The notes under the pieces are model-generated. The model was not told where the DNA came from. It ran no database searches and worked only from the letters and a program-made list of their open reading frames with translations. A stretch of 50,129 nucleotides of DNA from Eubacteriaceae bacterium (GTDB taxonomy: Bacteria; Bacillota; Clostridia; Peptostreptococcales; Anaerovoracaceae): contig CABIWW010000016.1 of the NCBI GenBank assembly GCA_902362435.1, forward strand, positions 1 to 50,129, in the 5' to 3' direction. Position numbers and translations under genes: made by a program. Shown piece after piece: positions 1-8,598 of the stretch. Position 1 is the first letter of the stretch. Every line of letters begins with the position of its first letter.

Positions 1-90
1 CAATATTTGATTCTATATTGATGTAGCGCCGTATACGAGAACCGTACGTACGGTGCAATGGGAGGGTGAGTATACTCACTCTACCCTATT
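1..90 (+). mobile_element. 3' end of a group II intron (domains V and VI), truncated by the window edge
   Basis: Positions 24-57 fold as a 34-nt domain V. The catalytic AGC triad is at 25-27. The lower stem CGCCGTA pairs with TACGGTG, a CG bulge follows, and a short upper stem (TACG/CGTA) closes an AGAA-containing loop. Positions 56-91 form a domain VI-like hairpin with GGGTGAGTA opposite TACTCACTCTACCC. An unpaired A near 83 lies about 6-7 nt before a likely 3' splice site around 89-90, which suits a branch point. The intron is in the plus orientation, so its body and any reverse transcriptase lie to the left. I cannot tell whether the full intron is intact. The exact last base is uncertain by a few nucleotides. 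Confidence 0.8.
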
Positions 91-129
91 GTGTGAGGAT
101 CTTGAGGGCGAACGGTGTTTTATTCTGCA

Positions 130-163
130 AAATCGCAAAACCGGCGCGATATTCTGCTATAAT
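130..163 (+). promoter_or_regulatory. Promoter of radA
   Basis: An extended -10 is visible: TATAAT at 158-163 preceded by TG at 155-156. No good -35 lies 17 nt upstream (GCAAAA at 135-140), which is usual for extended -10 promoters. It sits between the group II intron end and radA, so radA is probably transcribed independently of the intron. Confidence 0.6.
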
Positions 164-250
164 ACTGATTGAAGAAAAACTCTTTCAGGAGGCCGGGCTC
201 ATATGGAGGCCTGCCTGAAAGCGGTGAACGGAAATGCGAGGGATACGAGT

Positions 251-1783
251 ATGGCTAAAAAGAACAAGACAGTTTTCGTGTGTCAGGAGTGCGGATATGA
301 GAGCCCCAAATGGCTGGGGCAGTGCATCTGTGGCGCATGGAACACGATGGTCGAGGAAAAGGTTATAGATCTTGATATAGATGATAAAAGGCGCAGGAGT
401 TCCGCTATGGCCGGCGCAGGCAGGATTGCGGGCAGGAGCGGGGCGTCAGCATCGGGGCGTACGTCCGGGTCAGGGACAGGTGTGTTTTCCGGCGCAGGAT
501 CCGCAGCGTTCGGCAGCATCCCGCAGAGCGCGGGCAGAGCCGGCAGACCCGTGAAGCTCAGAGAAGTGATCTCCGGTGAAAAAGGAAGGATAGATACCGG
601 CATCGGAGAGCTCAACAGGGTCCTGGGCGGCGGTCTCGTACCGGGATCGCTCACGCTGATTTCGGGAGAGCCGGGAATCGGCAAATCGACGATAATAATA
701 CAGGCGGCAGCACATATCGCGTCGGGGAAAGGGCCGGTGCTCTACGTGTCAGGCGAGGAGTCCGAGGAGCAGATCAAGATGCGTGCCGACAGAGTGTGCG
801 GCAGACTGCCCGAAGAGCTTTACATACTCGCGGAGACCAATATAGAGAGCATAAGCGAGACCTGTGTGCAGCTGGATCCGCAGTTCCTGATAATAGACTC
901 GATCCAGACGATGTACAGCTACGAGCTGGATTCGGCACCGGGCAGCGTTTCGCAGGTGAGAGCCTGCGGCAACGAACTGATGCGTATCGGAAAAGTCTAC
1001 AACATCCCGGTGTTCATAGTCGCGCACGTGACCAAGAGCGGTGATCTGGCAGGTCCGAGGATCGTGGAGCACATGGTCGACTGTGTGCTCAGCTTCACAG
1101 GAGAACGGAGCCACGAGATGCGTATCCTCAGAGCGCAGAAAAACCGATTCGGTACGACCAGTGAGATCGGAGCGTTCGAGATGGCAGAACAGGGGCTGAT
1201 GGAGATCGAAAACCTCTCAGGCACGCTCCTCGAGGAGATGGAGAAGGAAAGCGAAGGCGCAGTCGTGACTGCGGTATACGAGGGAACGAGGCCGCTGGTA
1301 CTCGAAGTGCAGGCACTCACATCACCGACGAACATAGGATTTGCAAGGCGTACATCGATCGGGGTGGAAAACTCACGTCTCAACATGATCCTGGCGGTAC
1401 TCGAGAAGAAAATGGGGCTGTCGCTGATAAATCAGGACGTCTATGTAAATATCGTAGGCGGCATCAGGCCGGAGGGAACGTATACGGATCTGGCGGTAGC
1501 GCTCGCGGTCTATTCATCCTACAAGGGAAAGGCGCTGGGCAGCAAGACTATCGCGCTCGGAGAGATAGGCCTCACCGGAGATCTCAGAGCGGTGCAGAAC
1601 AGCGAAAAGATAGTAAAGGAAGCTGGAAAGCTTGGTTTCGAGAGGATCGTGCTCCCTGTAAAAAACGCGCAGCGTCTCAGGAAGGCAGTTTCGGAGATCA
1701 ATGCCCGCCGTGACGAGAGCGGAGCAGGCAGGCTGCAGCTGATAGGCATAAAAAACATATCGGAGATACAGAAGCTGTTTTAG
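251..1783 (+). CDS. radA: DNA repair protein RadA
   Basis: RadA/Sms is a RecA-like ATPase that drives branch migration of recombination intermediates in the cytoplasm. Visible parts, in order: an N-terminal C4 zinc finger (CQEC ... CICG), a RecA-fold core with Walker A GEPGIGKST near residue 140, the RadA-specific KNRFG motif, and a C-terminal Lon-like domain (NIVGGIRPEGTYTDLAVALA). I chose the ATG at 251 because RadA proteins begin MAKK-TVFVCQECG and a GAGG ribosome site precedes it. An in-frame ATG at 203 also has a good AGGAGG and would add 16 residues. At about 510 residues it is longer than the usual 450-460 because of a Gly/Ala/Ser/Arg-rich linker (about residues 48-100) between the zinc finger and the ATPase core. 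Confidence 0.96.
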   Translation: MAKKNKTVFVCQECGYESPKWLGQCICGAWNTMVEEKVIDLDIDDKRRRSSAMAGAGRIAGRSGASASGRTSGSGTGVFSGAGSAAFGSIPQSAGRAGRPVKLREVISGEKGRIDTGIGELNRVLGGGLVPGSLTLISGEPGIGKSTIIIQAAAHIASGKGPVLYVSGEESEEQIKMRADRVCGRLPEELYILAETNIESISETCVQLDPQFLIIDSIQTMYSYELDSAPGSVSQVRACGNELMRIGKVYNIPVFIVAHVTKSGDLAGPRIVEHMVDCVLSFTGERSHEMRILRAQKNRFGTTSEIGAFEMAEQGLMEIENLSGTLLEEMEKESEGAVVTAVYEGTRPLVLEVQALTSPTNIGFARRTSIGVENSRLNMILAVLEKKMGLSLINQDVYVNIVGGIRPEGTYTDLAVALAVYSSYKGKALGSKTIALGEIGLTGDLRAVQNSEKIVKEAGKLGFERIVLPVKNAQRLRKAVSEINARRDESGAGRLQLIGIKNISEIQKLF

Positions 1784-1800
1784 ATTTTAAAAAGAAAAAA

Positions 1801-1846
1801 GGAGCGATATCAGGCAGAAATACTGCAAGGATATCGCTCTCTTTTC
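1801..1846 (+). terminator. Rho-independent terminator of radA
   Basis: GAGCGATATC at 1802-1811 pairs with GATATCGCTC at 1830-1839 and is followed by a T-rich stretch. It lies between the convergent radA and LysR genes. A-rich sequence on its left side may let it act on both strands. Confidence 0.75.
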
Positions 1847-1875
1847 AGTTGTGCGCCGAGTGCTCGGGCTTGTGC

Positions 1876-2745
1876 TCATATCTCCATTCGGGTTATGTAT
1901 GAAATGAAGGATTTCATGGCGGAAGACACATAATTGTTTTTCTGCCAGAATACGTGGACATGAGCAGGGATAGTTCGTTCAAGCGGTATGCAGCATATAT
2001 CGGGGTCGTTTGTGAATATATCCCTGTAGATTATAGTTGCAGCATGATCGTTGCGCAGCATGTAGTGTATGGTCGACATCTGGCTGGAATGCATGATTAT
2101 ATTGAGATCTATATCTTCGAATGTGGACAGCACTGCGCTGTTATGGTATGAGCCATTTGAAATGATGACCATGGGAAGCCCGGAAAGCATATCGGCCTTT
2201 ATCACTTTTTCTTTTGCAAGACGGTGATTTCTGTTTACGGCCAGCTGAAGCTCAGTGCTGAATATTTCTTTTGAATCGCAGCTGGTGTATGAGGTCTCGT
2301 TTTTTATCCCCAGAAGGAGATCGAGTTCTGCGTTGCGGAGCATCGATACCCCGTTGATCGTTGCTATTTCAAAGATCTCAAGCTGGATATCCGGATAATC
2401 GTTGTTGAATCCGGGGATGATCTTTTTGAAAAAGTATGTACCCATGACAGCGGGGACTCCCAGCTTCAGGATGGTTTTTCTATTCTTTGCAAGGTCATGG
2501 GCTTTTTCGGAGTAGCTTGCCATCTCCTTCAGGAACTGCTGAGTGATTTCTTTGAATGCCCGGCCTTCATCTGTAAGGTAAAGGCGGTTGTTGATTCGTG
2601 AGAACAGTTTGTATCCGAGTTCATTTTCAAGTCCGTTTATTGCCGCGGTTATCGACGGCTGCGATATGTGGCACACTTCAGACGCTTTGGTGATGCTGCC
2701 CTGTCTGCAGACTTCTTCAAAATAGTGCAGGTGGTTGATATTCAT
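1876..2745 (-). CDS. LysR-family transcriptional regulator
   Basis: This is a 289-residue LysR-type regulator. Residues 1-60 form the winged helix-turn-helix (MNINHLHYFEEVCRQGSITKASE ... ISQPSITAAINGLENELG), and residues from about 90 onward form the type-2 periplasmic-binding-like effector domain. It is transcribed divergently from cat1-sucD across a roughly 320-bp gap. This is the usual arrangement for a LysR protein controlling its divergent neighbour, so I infer it regulates the CoA-transferase operon. The effector is unknown; a C4 acid or CoA ester would fit the context. The length is normal for the family. Confidence 0.9.
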   Translation of the reverse strand: MNINHLHYFEEVCRQGSITKASEVCHISQPSITAAINGLENELGYKLFSRINNRLYLTDEGRAFKEITQQFLKEMASYSEKAHDLAKNRKTILKLGVPAVMGTYFFKKIIPGFNNDYPDIQLEIFEIATINGVSMLRNAELDLLLGIKNETSYTSCDSKEIFSTELQLAVNRNHRLAKEKVIKADMLSGLPMVIISNGSYHNSAVLSTFEDIDLNIIMHSSQMSTIHYMLRNDHAATIIYRDIFTNDPDICCIPLERTIPAHVHVFWQKNNYVSSAMKSFISYITRMEI

Positions 2746-2921
2746 GGTTCATATACACCCCGTTTCCAGTATGTGTTTCTGATTTGATTTCCAGACTCAG
2801 TATAACAGATATGTCTGATAAAGAGCAACCGGCAGAAGCATGTAAAACCCGCAGAATCATGTAAATCGCGCGCTTTGCATAAAAATACACAGATGTACTG
2901 AGGCCGCCGGTCCTGCATACT

Positions 2922-2957
2922 ATAGGAAAAGTCGATATATCCATAAGAAAAGTTGAT
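2922..2957. promoter_or_regulatory. Candidate operator: 15-bp direct repeat in the LysR/cat1 intergenic region
   Basis: ATAGGAAAAGTCGAT (2922-2936) and ATAAGAAAAGTTGAT (2943-2957) differ at two positions and start 21 bp apart, two helical turns. They lie just upstream of the plus-strand cat1 gene and next to an AT-rich TTATAA near 2985 that may be the -10. This suits tandem sites for a regulator bound on one DNA face. It is not a classic T-N11-A LysR box, so which protein binds is open. The rest of the 2746-3067 gap shows no gene. Confidence 0.4.
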
Positions 2958-3067
2958 TTTATTTTCTGAAAACAGCATGTTAAATTATAAACATGAAGGA
3001 AGACATTACAGTCGTCCGGATAAAACCGGCAGCAGTTATATCAGATATTGAAGGAAGTGATGCAGTT

Positions 3068-4579
3068 ATGAGTAAAGAAAAAGACGGACTTGAAGCTCGC
3101 CTGAGAGATGCCAGGGCGCTTTCACTGGTGAGGACTGCTGAAGAGGCAGCAGAACTGATCAGCGATGGGATGACTGTGGGCGTCAGTGGATTCACACCGT
3201 CGGGGTACCCCAAAGCAGTTCCTCTCGCACTTGCTGAGAGGGGAAAGCGGGGAGAAAACATAAAGATCGATGTTTATTCCGGTGCTTCGGTAGGGCCGGA
3301 GATCGATACGGCGCTCACAGAGGCGGGAATGATAAGGCGGCGTCTGCCATATCATACAAATGCGGCGATAAGAGATAAGATAAACGAAGGTGAGATAGAT
3401 TATGTGGACATGCACCTCTCTCAAAGCACGCAGTATGTGAATTACGGAGTTCTGAATAAAATCGATGTCGCTATAGTAGAAGGTCTTGCAATCACAGAAA
3501 ACGGGGACATAGTTCCTACGACAGCAGTCGGGAATACACCGTCGTTCATAAAGAATGCAGATAAAGTGATCGTGGAGATAAATCTGTCAAAGCCGTTAAG
3601 CCTGGAAGGTATGGCGGACATAGTGATACTGGACAATCCGCCGAATCGCAAGCCGATAAATATCTGCTCCCCTTCAGACCGGATCGGAACGACATACATG
3701 GAGTGTGGTTTTGACAAGATCGCGGCTGTAGTCATTACCGACATGCAGGACAAGACCAGGCCTCTCGGAAAGGTGGACGAGACATCGCAGAAAATCTCGG
3801 ACAATATAATAAAGTTTTTCGAGGCTGAGGTGGAAGCCGGAAGACTGGGCACTTCGCTGCTGCCGTTGCAGTCAGGAGTAGGGAGCGTAGCAAATGCAGT
3901 GCTTTACGGACTGTGTGATTCGCAGTATGAAGGCATGACATGCTATACAGAAGTCGTGCAGGATTCGATGCTGGATCTGCTCAGATCGGGCAAAGCGACG
4001 ATGGCGTCTACGACGGCGTTGAGTCCGTCGCCGGAGGAACTGGAGCGTTTTCTGGATGAAGTGGAGTTCTTCAGGGATAAGATAATCCTGAGACCGCAGG
4101 AGATAAGCAACAATCCCGAAGTCATAAGACGTCTGGGTGTTATAGCCATGAATACCGCTATCGAGGCGGATATCTACGGCAATGTGAATTCGACGCATAT
4201 AATGGGGTCGAAGATGATGAACGGGATCGGCGGATCAGGGGATTTTTCGAGGAATGCGGCGATATCGATATTCAGCACGCCTTCCACAGCAAAAGACGGC
4301 AGGATCTCTTCTATAGTTCCGATGGTATCTCATGTGGACCATACGGAGCATGAAGTGATGGTACTTGTTACAGAGCAGGGATATGCAGATCTGAGAGGGC
4401 TCAGTCCGAAGGAAAGGGCAGTAAAGATAATAGAAAACTGCGCACATCCTGATTTCAGAGATGAACTGATGAGCTATTTCAGAAGAGCGTGCGAAGGATC
4501 AGTACTTCACACACCGCATATCCTCAGTGAGGCTCTGTCATGGCACAGCAGATTTCTCGATACGGGAAGCATGCTCTAA
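3068..4579 (+). CDS. cat1: Succinyl-CoA:acetate CoA-transferase (Cat1-like)
   Basis: A class I CoA-transferase of the acetyl-CoA hydrolase/transferase family, 503 residues. It exchanges CoA between succinate and acetate (or a related acid) through a glutamyl-CoA intermediate. The catalytic Glu is E295 in YTEVVQDS. The glycine-rich LQSGVGSVANAV loop and the C-terminal GSGDFSRNA and SHVDHTEHEVMV blocks are all present and closely resemble Clostridium kluyveri Cat1. I chose ATG 3068 because AAGGAAG lies 10 nt upstream. An in-frame ATG at 2993 has no ribosome site and sits almost on the probable -10. It is followed by sucD 70 bp later, as in C. kluyveri. Acetyl-CoA hydrolase activity or another acid substrate cannot be excluded. 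Confidence 0.9.
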   Translation: MSKEKDGLEARLRDARALSLVRTAEEAAELISDGMTVGVSGFTPSGYPKAVPLALAERGKRGENIKIDVYSGASVGPEIDTALTEAGMIRRRLPYHTNAAIRDKINEGEIDYVDMHLSQSTQYVNYGVLNKIDVAIVEGLAITENGDIVPTTAVGNTPSFIKNADKVIVEINLSKPLSLEGMADIVILDNPPNRKPINICSPSDRIGTTYMECGFDKIAAVVITDMQDKTRPLGKVDETSQKISDNIIKFFEAEVEAGRLGTSLLPLQSGVGSVANAVLYGLCDSQYEGMTCYTEVVQDSMLDLLRSGKATMASTTALSPSPEELERFLDEVEFFRDKIILRPQEISNNPEVIRRLGVIAMNTAIEADIYGNVNSTHIMGSKMMNGIGGSGDFSRNAAISIFSTPSTAKDGRISSIVPMVSHVDHTEHEVMVLVTEQGYADLRGLSPKERAVKIIENCAHPDFRDELMSYFRRACEGSVLHTPHILSEALSWHSRFLDTGSML

Positions 4580-4649
4580 AGATGTTTGATTTGGATACAT
4601 CATATTTGAAAACAGAAAGATAAATGGAAGAATAAATGGAGGTATAAAA

Positions 4650-6026
4650 ATGGACAGCAGTGAAATGAGCAAAATGTATATTGACGAGTATATCAGCAGA
4701 GCGAGGAAGGCTCAGGCAGAGTTTGAAAAAATGAGCCAGGAGGAAGTAGACCTCGCGGTAAAGGTGATAGGAAAGACAGTATATGACAATGCCGAGTATC
4801 TTGCAGAGATCGCAGTGCAGGAAACAAACATGGGAAATGTTCCGGACAAGATCGCAAAGAACAAACAGAAATCCAAGATAATCTGGAATTCATTAAAGGG
4901 TAAAAAATCCCGCGGCATACTGGATACTGACGAAACGACAGGGATCACGAGGATCGCAAAACCGATGGGTGTTGTGGCAGCGATAACTCCATGCACAAAC
5001 CCTATCGTTACACCGATGAGCAATGCTATGTTTGCTCTCAAGTGTGGAAACGCGATAATAATCACACCGCACCACAGTTCGATCAAATGCAGCACAGAGA
5101 CAGTCGAGCTTATCAACAGAGAGCTGAAGAAGCTGGGTTATCCTGATTATCTCATACAGATCCTCGATCAGCATTCGAGAGAAAATACGAAGAACCTCAT
5201 CGCATCTGCAGATGTCGTTATCGCTACAGGCGGTTCAGGAGTGGTAGGAGCAGCATACAGCTCCGGAAGACCGGCTCTGGGCGTAGGCGCAGGAAATGTG
5301 CAGTGCATCATAGACGAAGGATATGACTGCAAGGAAGCCGTACCTAAGATCATCGCAGGCAGAACATTTGACTATGGCATCATCTGCTCTGGAGAACAGT
5401 CGGTCATCTGCAGTGAGAACGATTATGACGACGTGATCGAGGAATTCAAGGCAAACGGAGCTTATGTGGTAAGCGATAAGGAAGATCTTGAAAAAGTAAG
5501 AAATGCACTTTTCCAGGACGGCAAGCCTAACAGACACTCTGTAGGCCAGTCATGCAGCAGCATTGCAAAGCTTGCAGGTATAGATATGCCGGAAGATACT
5601 AAGATAATCGTTGTTGAAGCGGAAGGAACAGGACTTACCGATCCTCTCGGCGGAGAAAAGATGGCGCCGGTCATCGCAGCTTATAAATATGGCTCGCTTG
5701 AGGAAGGCGTTGATATCGCAAGAGAAAACCTTGAAAAAGACGGGAAAGGTCACAGTGTGGCATTCCACTCGGATTCAGAGAAACATATCGAATATGTCGG
5801 AACAGAGCTCTGCGCTTCGAGATTCGTAATAAATCAGGTGTCGGCAAGCAGCGCAGGCGGAAGCTTCTACAATGGTCTCGCACCTACTAATACTCTGGGA
5901 TGCGGCTCATGGGGACACAACAGTATCTCTGAAAACCTCGATTACAAGCATCTCATGAACGTATCGAGGATCGCAAGATACATGCCGGACAATCATGTGC
6001 CTTCTGATGAAGAACTCTGGGGTTAG
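4650..6026 (+). CDS. sucD: CoA-acylating aldehyde dehydrogenase, probably succinate-semialdehyde dehydrogenase (SucD-like)
   Basis: A 458-residue acylating aldehyde dehydrogenase that would interconvert succinyl-CoA and succinic semialdehyde with NAD(P)H. The catalytic Cys is C246 in GIICSGEQSV. The ADVVIATGGSGVV cofactor segment and the C-terminal TLGCGSWGHNSISENL block match C. kluyveri SucD along the whole length, down to the ending PSDEELWG. The Cat1-SucD pair makes succinate reduction, or 4-aminobutyrate/4-hydroxybutyrate fermentation in reverse, the likely role. The 4-hydroxybutyrate dehydrogenase and dehydratase of C. kluyveri are not in this window. Sulfoacetaldehyde dehydrogenases belong to the same family and are the main alternative. 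Confidence 0.85.
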   Translation: MDSSEMSKMYIDEYISRARKAQAEFEKMSQEEVDLAVKVIGKTVYDNAEYLAEIAVQETNMGNVPDKIAKNKQKSKIIWNSLKGKKSRGILDTDETTGITRIAKPMGVVAAITPCTNPIVTPMSNAMFALKCGNAIIITPHHSSIKCSTETVELINRELKKLGYPDYLIQILDQHSRENTKNLIASADVVIATGGSGVVGAAYSSGRPALGVGAGNVQCIIDEGYDCKEAVPKIIAGRTFDYGIICSGEQSVICSENDYDDVIEEFKANGAYVVSDKEDLEKVRNALFQDGKPNRHSVGQSCSSIAKLAGIDMPEDTKIIVVEAEGTGLTDPLGGEKMAPVIAAYKYGSLEEGVDIARENLEKDGKGHSVAFHSDSEKHIEYVGTELCASRFVINQVSASSAGGSFYNGLAPTNTLGCGSWGHNSISENLDYKHLMNVSRIARYMPDNHVPSDEELWG

Positions 6027-6090
6027 TAAAAACCTGGTGAGATAAAGAAACATCGGTAGATGCCTTATTACATAATAACATAACACAAAA

Positions 6091-6128
6091 GCAGAAGGAC
6101 CCGCAGAGCAGCCTGCGGGTCCTTCTGC
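6091..6128. terminator. Strong terminator hairpin between sucD and the minus-strand genes
   Basis: A perfect 16-bp stem, GCAGAAGGACCCGCAG at 6091-6106 with its complement at 6113-6128, and a 6-nt loop. On the minus strand it is followed by TTTTGTGTT, so it terminates the small minus-strand gene best. On the plus strand the T-run is poor, but the stem may still stop sucD transcripts. Confidence 0.8.
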
Positions 6129-6152
6129 CGTGTATAACATAAGCCTGCCGGT

Positions 6153-6293
6153 CTAATTGCCGAAGACCATTTCAAAGAACTCCTTGAAGGTGATCGGTTC
6201 CTTGAATGCCTCCTGCATCACGTATGCCGCAAGACCTGCGGTGGCCAGTATCATCAGAAATATGAATAATACAGTTCCTATAAATTTTCTCAT
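6153..6293 (-). CDS. Small single-pass membrane protein, function unknown
   Basis: A 46-residue protein starting MRKFIGTVLFIFLMILATAG, with one hydrophobic helix (about residues 4-24) and a short amphipathic, acidic tail ending MVFGN. The start at 6293 has AGAGG 9 nt upstream. An in-frame upstream ATG at 6338 has no ribosome site. It lies downstream of the APC permease on the same strand but beyond a hairpin at 6379-6407. It could be a small permease partner or a stand-alone membrane peptide. I do not recognise the family. Confidence 0.55.
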   Translation of the reverse strand: MRKFIGTVLFIFLMILATAGLAAYVMQEAFKEPITFKEFFEMVFGN

Positions 6294-6378
6294 TGTAAAT
6301 AACCTCTGTATTCTTTGATCTTTTGATGTTTGGATCATATCTGGGGCCCGTGTGAGACAGGCTTTCCGTTAGTTATTA

Positions 6379-6410
6379 AAGAGCCGTCAGTTTGATGACG
6401 GCTCTTTTTC
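6379..6410. terminator. Terminator hairpin downstream of the APC permease
   Basis: AAAGAGCCGTCA pairs with TGACGGCTCTTT around a GTTT loop, followed by T5 on the plus strand. On the minus strand the tail is TTTAATAAC, weaker but plausible for ending permease transcription. Confidence 0.65.
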
Positions 6411-6441
6411 AGTCATATTGAATATATATCTATCTGTCTGA

Positions 6442-8001
6442 TTAGAATATCCATGCGAATACGAAGAGTAATACGCCAACTGCAGCTGCGATGTAAGCGC
6501 CTATTCTCCAGATCTTGTACTGTCTGTCAAGCTTAGCCTTTTCTTCAGGAGTAGGATCTGCAGTAGCCAGTGTAAGAGCTTCTACATCGATAGCTTCCTG
6601 CGGGATAGGTCTCTTGCGAACGAAGAGTACATAGTACAGGATAGCGAGTACGTCCCAAACGACATTGTACCAGATAGCAACAGGGTCATATGCGAGTATC
6701 AGCAGTAATGCGAAGCATATGATACTGAACCATGCACCGAACTTGCCGGCAGGGCACTTCCAAGGTCTCTTGAGATCCGGCTCTTTTATTCTGAGTGCCA
6801 AGAATGACCAGAAACCGATGATATATGCCTGTATCTGGTTGTATGCACACATCATTGCAACGATCTTTATTGAACCTGACAGGATGAAGAAGACTCCCAG
6901 TACTCCGCAGAGAACTACTGCACGGTGAGGGCTCTTGTATTTAGGGTGAACCTTGCCGAAGTATTTAGGGAAGTTTCCGTCTTCTGCCATTATGTACATA
7001 TAACGTGCAGGTCCTGCGATACAAGGGTTCATAGTGGAGAAGTCTCCGCCTAATGTGATACCCAGACACAGGATGATGAGAGGCAGTCCCACGATGCCCG
7101 CATACTGCATCGCTTCTGCATAAGGAGCAGCTGATGTGTAAAGGTCAGGAACGTGCTGAGCAGGAGTCAGTGCGCACAGGAACCACTGGAAAAGAAGGTT
7201 TACTGCGAGTACACAGAACGGTGAGATCAGCAGAGCTCTTGGAATAGTCAGCTGAGGGAATTTTACCTCAGAACCCATACCAACGATGGTTTCATATCCG
7301 AAGAAGCACCAGAGTACGAGCAGTACAGCCTGAGCAAATGCATTTACGCCTGCAGGGATTCCAACGCCTGCAACCATTTCAGTAACGCCTGAGAAGTCTG
7401 CCTTTGCGATAACTGTTGCGAACCATACCAGTGAGCATGCCCAGAAGAAGAACATGAAGAAGTTCTGTGTCTTACCATTCATCTCGATTCCCCTGTATGA
7501 GATCACAGTGAAGAGAATGAACAGTCCTATAGCCGGCAGGACTTTCCAAAGGAATACATCTGTAGGAACTGCTCCCTGGAAGTAATCGATAAGCGAATAG
7601 TCGTTGTTATCGATAGGAACATTGCATCCAAGTGCCTTTAATAATCTGAGGAAGTAGTTTGAGAAAGCCATAGCCTCTGATGCTCCGATACCTACCTGAG
7701 CAAGAGTGTAGTTCCAGCTTTCGAATACTGCTACCGGATAGCTGATACCTCTCTTTGCGAAAGAGTATGTACCACCTGCCAGCGGCAGAGCTGCACCCAT
7801 TTCACCATACATTGCGCATGGGAACAGGATCAGTACGAATGAAATAAGTGATGCGACGATTACAGTACCGCCCATCAGACCTACGATCTGTGAACCGACG
7901 GTAAACAGACCAACGCCTATTACAGCACCGGCGGTAATAGTGACGCATTCCGAAAGTCCTAACGATCGGTTTAGTGTTTGGGCCTTTGCATTGTTTTCCA
8001 T
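6442..8001 (-). CDS. APC-family amino acid permease
   Basis: A 519-residue integral membrane transporter of the amino acid-polyamine-organocation superfamily. About 12-13 hydrophobic helices are visible. The helix 1 signature VTITAGAVIGVGLF matches the unwound GxG substrate-binding motif of the family. The GTYSFAKRGISYPVAVFESW and GFWSFLALRIKEPDLKRPWKCP segments are typical loops. The start is supported by AAGGAGGG 11 nt upstream. The minus-strand order places it downstream of a small membrane protein gene (8069-8410). Its substrate cannot be read from the sequence. With cat1-sucD nearby, 4-aminobutyrate or another fermentable amino acid is a guess. Confidence 0.88.
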   Translation of the reverse strand: MENNAKAQTLNRSLGLSECVTITAGAVIGVGLFTVGSQIVGLMGGTVIVASLISFVLILFPCAMYGEMGAALPLAGGTYSFAKRGISYPVAVFESWNYTLAQVGIGASEAMAFSNYFLRLLKALGCNVPIDNNDYSLIDYFQGAVPTDVFLWKVLPAIGLFILFTVISYRGIEMNGKTQNFFMFFFWACSLVWFATVIAKADFSGVTEMVAGVGIPAGVNAFAQAVLLVLWCFFGYETIVGMGSEVKFPQLTIPRALLISPFCVLAVNLLFQWFLCALTPAQHVPDLYTSAAPYAEAMQYAGIVGLPLIILCLGITLGGDFSTMNPCIAGPARYMYIMAEDGNFPKYFGKVHPKYKSPHRAVVLCGVLGVFFILSGSIKIVAMMCAYNQIQAYIIGFWSFLALRIKEPDLKRPWKCPAGKFGAWFSIICFALLLILAYDPVAIWYNVVWDVLAILYYVLFVRKRPIPQEAIDVEALTLATADPTPEEKAKLDRQYKIWRIGAYIAAAVGVLLFVFAWIF

Positions 8002-8068
8002 AAGAATACCCTCCTTAAAATAAATAAATAGATTAAAATGAATAGAAAAAAGCCGGCTTAGCCGTATA

Positions 8069-8410
8069 TTATTCAGCGGCAGACTTTTTTGAAGCTGTTT
8101 CAGTACGCATCGTTCTTATGCGCATATAATAAGGAAACAGGAACACCAGCGTCGCTATGTTGAATGTGAACCACATCCTCAGGCACAGCAGTACGAGTCC
8201 GCCTGATATTTCCTGTGCGGCCACGATCAGAGGCCTTACCGCGAGAATCGTGGAAGCTGCGAAGCATATCGCAGGAAGTATCAGTCCTATGTGAGGATTG
8301 CTTCCGCTGCAGAGTTTTTTCTGCAGGCTGATGATCAGATACATCGCAATAAGTGCCGATGGCAAAATTATTATCATTTTATCGGGATCCATGCCCTGTA
8401 ATACCTGCAT
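8069..8410 (-). CDS. Small three-helix membrane protein, function unknown
   Basis: A 113-residue protein with three hydrophobic segments (about residues 12-28, 40-58 and 72-95) and a basic, Ala/Ser-rich C-terminus (MRIRTMRTETASKKSAAE). The start at 8410 has a strong AGGAGGAG 8-10 nt upstream. An earlier in-frame ATG at 8434 has none. It precedes the APC permease on the same strand by 67 bp and is divergent from the AraC gene, so it is probably the first gene of the permease transcript. No family recognised. Confidence 0.65.
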   Translation of the reverse strand: MQVLQGMDPDKMIIILPSALIAMYLIISLQKKLCSGSNPHIGLILPAICFAASTILAVRPLIVAAQEISGGLVLLCLRMWFTFNIATLVFLFPYYMRIRTMRTETASKKSAAE

Positions 8411-8480
8411 AACAAAAACTCCTCCTGTTGACATTTATTGTATGCTATCAGGAACAATTTTCGCTAGGAAAAAACGGAAG

Positions 8481-8509
8481 TTGACCGGAGAAATGCACAG
8501 TGCTATTAT
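8481..8509 (+). promoter_or_regulatory. Promoter of the AraC-family gene
   Basis: TTGACC (8481-8486), a 17-bp spacer, then TATTAT (8504-8509) with a TGC extended -10. The leader to the AraC start is about 83 nt. A minus-strand TATAAT (complement of 8505-8510) overlaps the same -10, so the divergent permease transcript may start from the same place. Confidence 0.65.
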
Positions 8510-8598
8510 ATAGGTGAAATGAAAAGGCGTTCTGATTTTTACTAACCAATGCGGCGCCGTCGGTTTTACAGAATAGAAAACAGTGAAAGCGAAGAAAA

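Noticed and set aside
2993..3067. N-terminal extension of cat1 from the ATG at 2993
   Set aside because: No ribosome site precedes it and it overlaps the likely -10 region, while ATG 3068 has AAGGAAG at good spacing and matches the family start.
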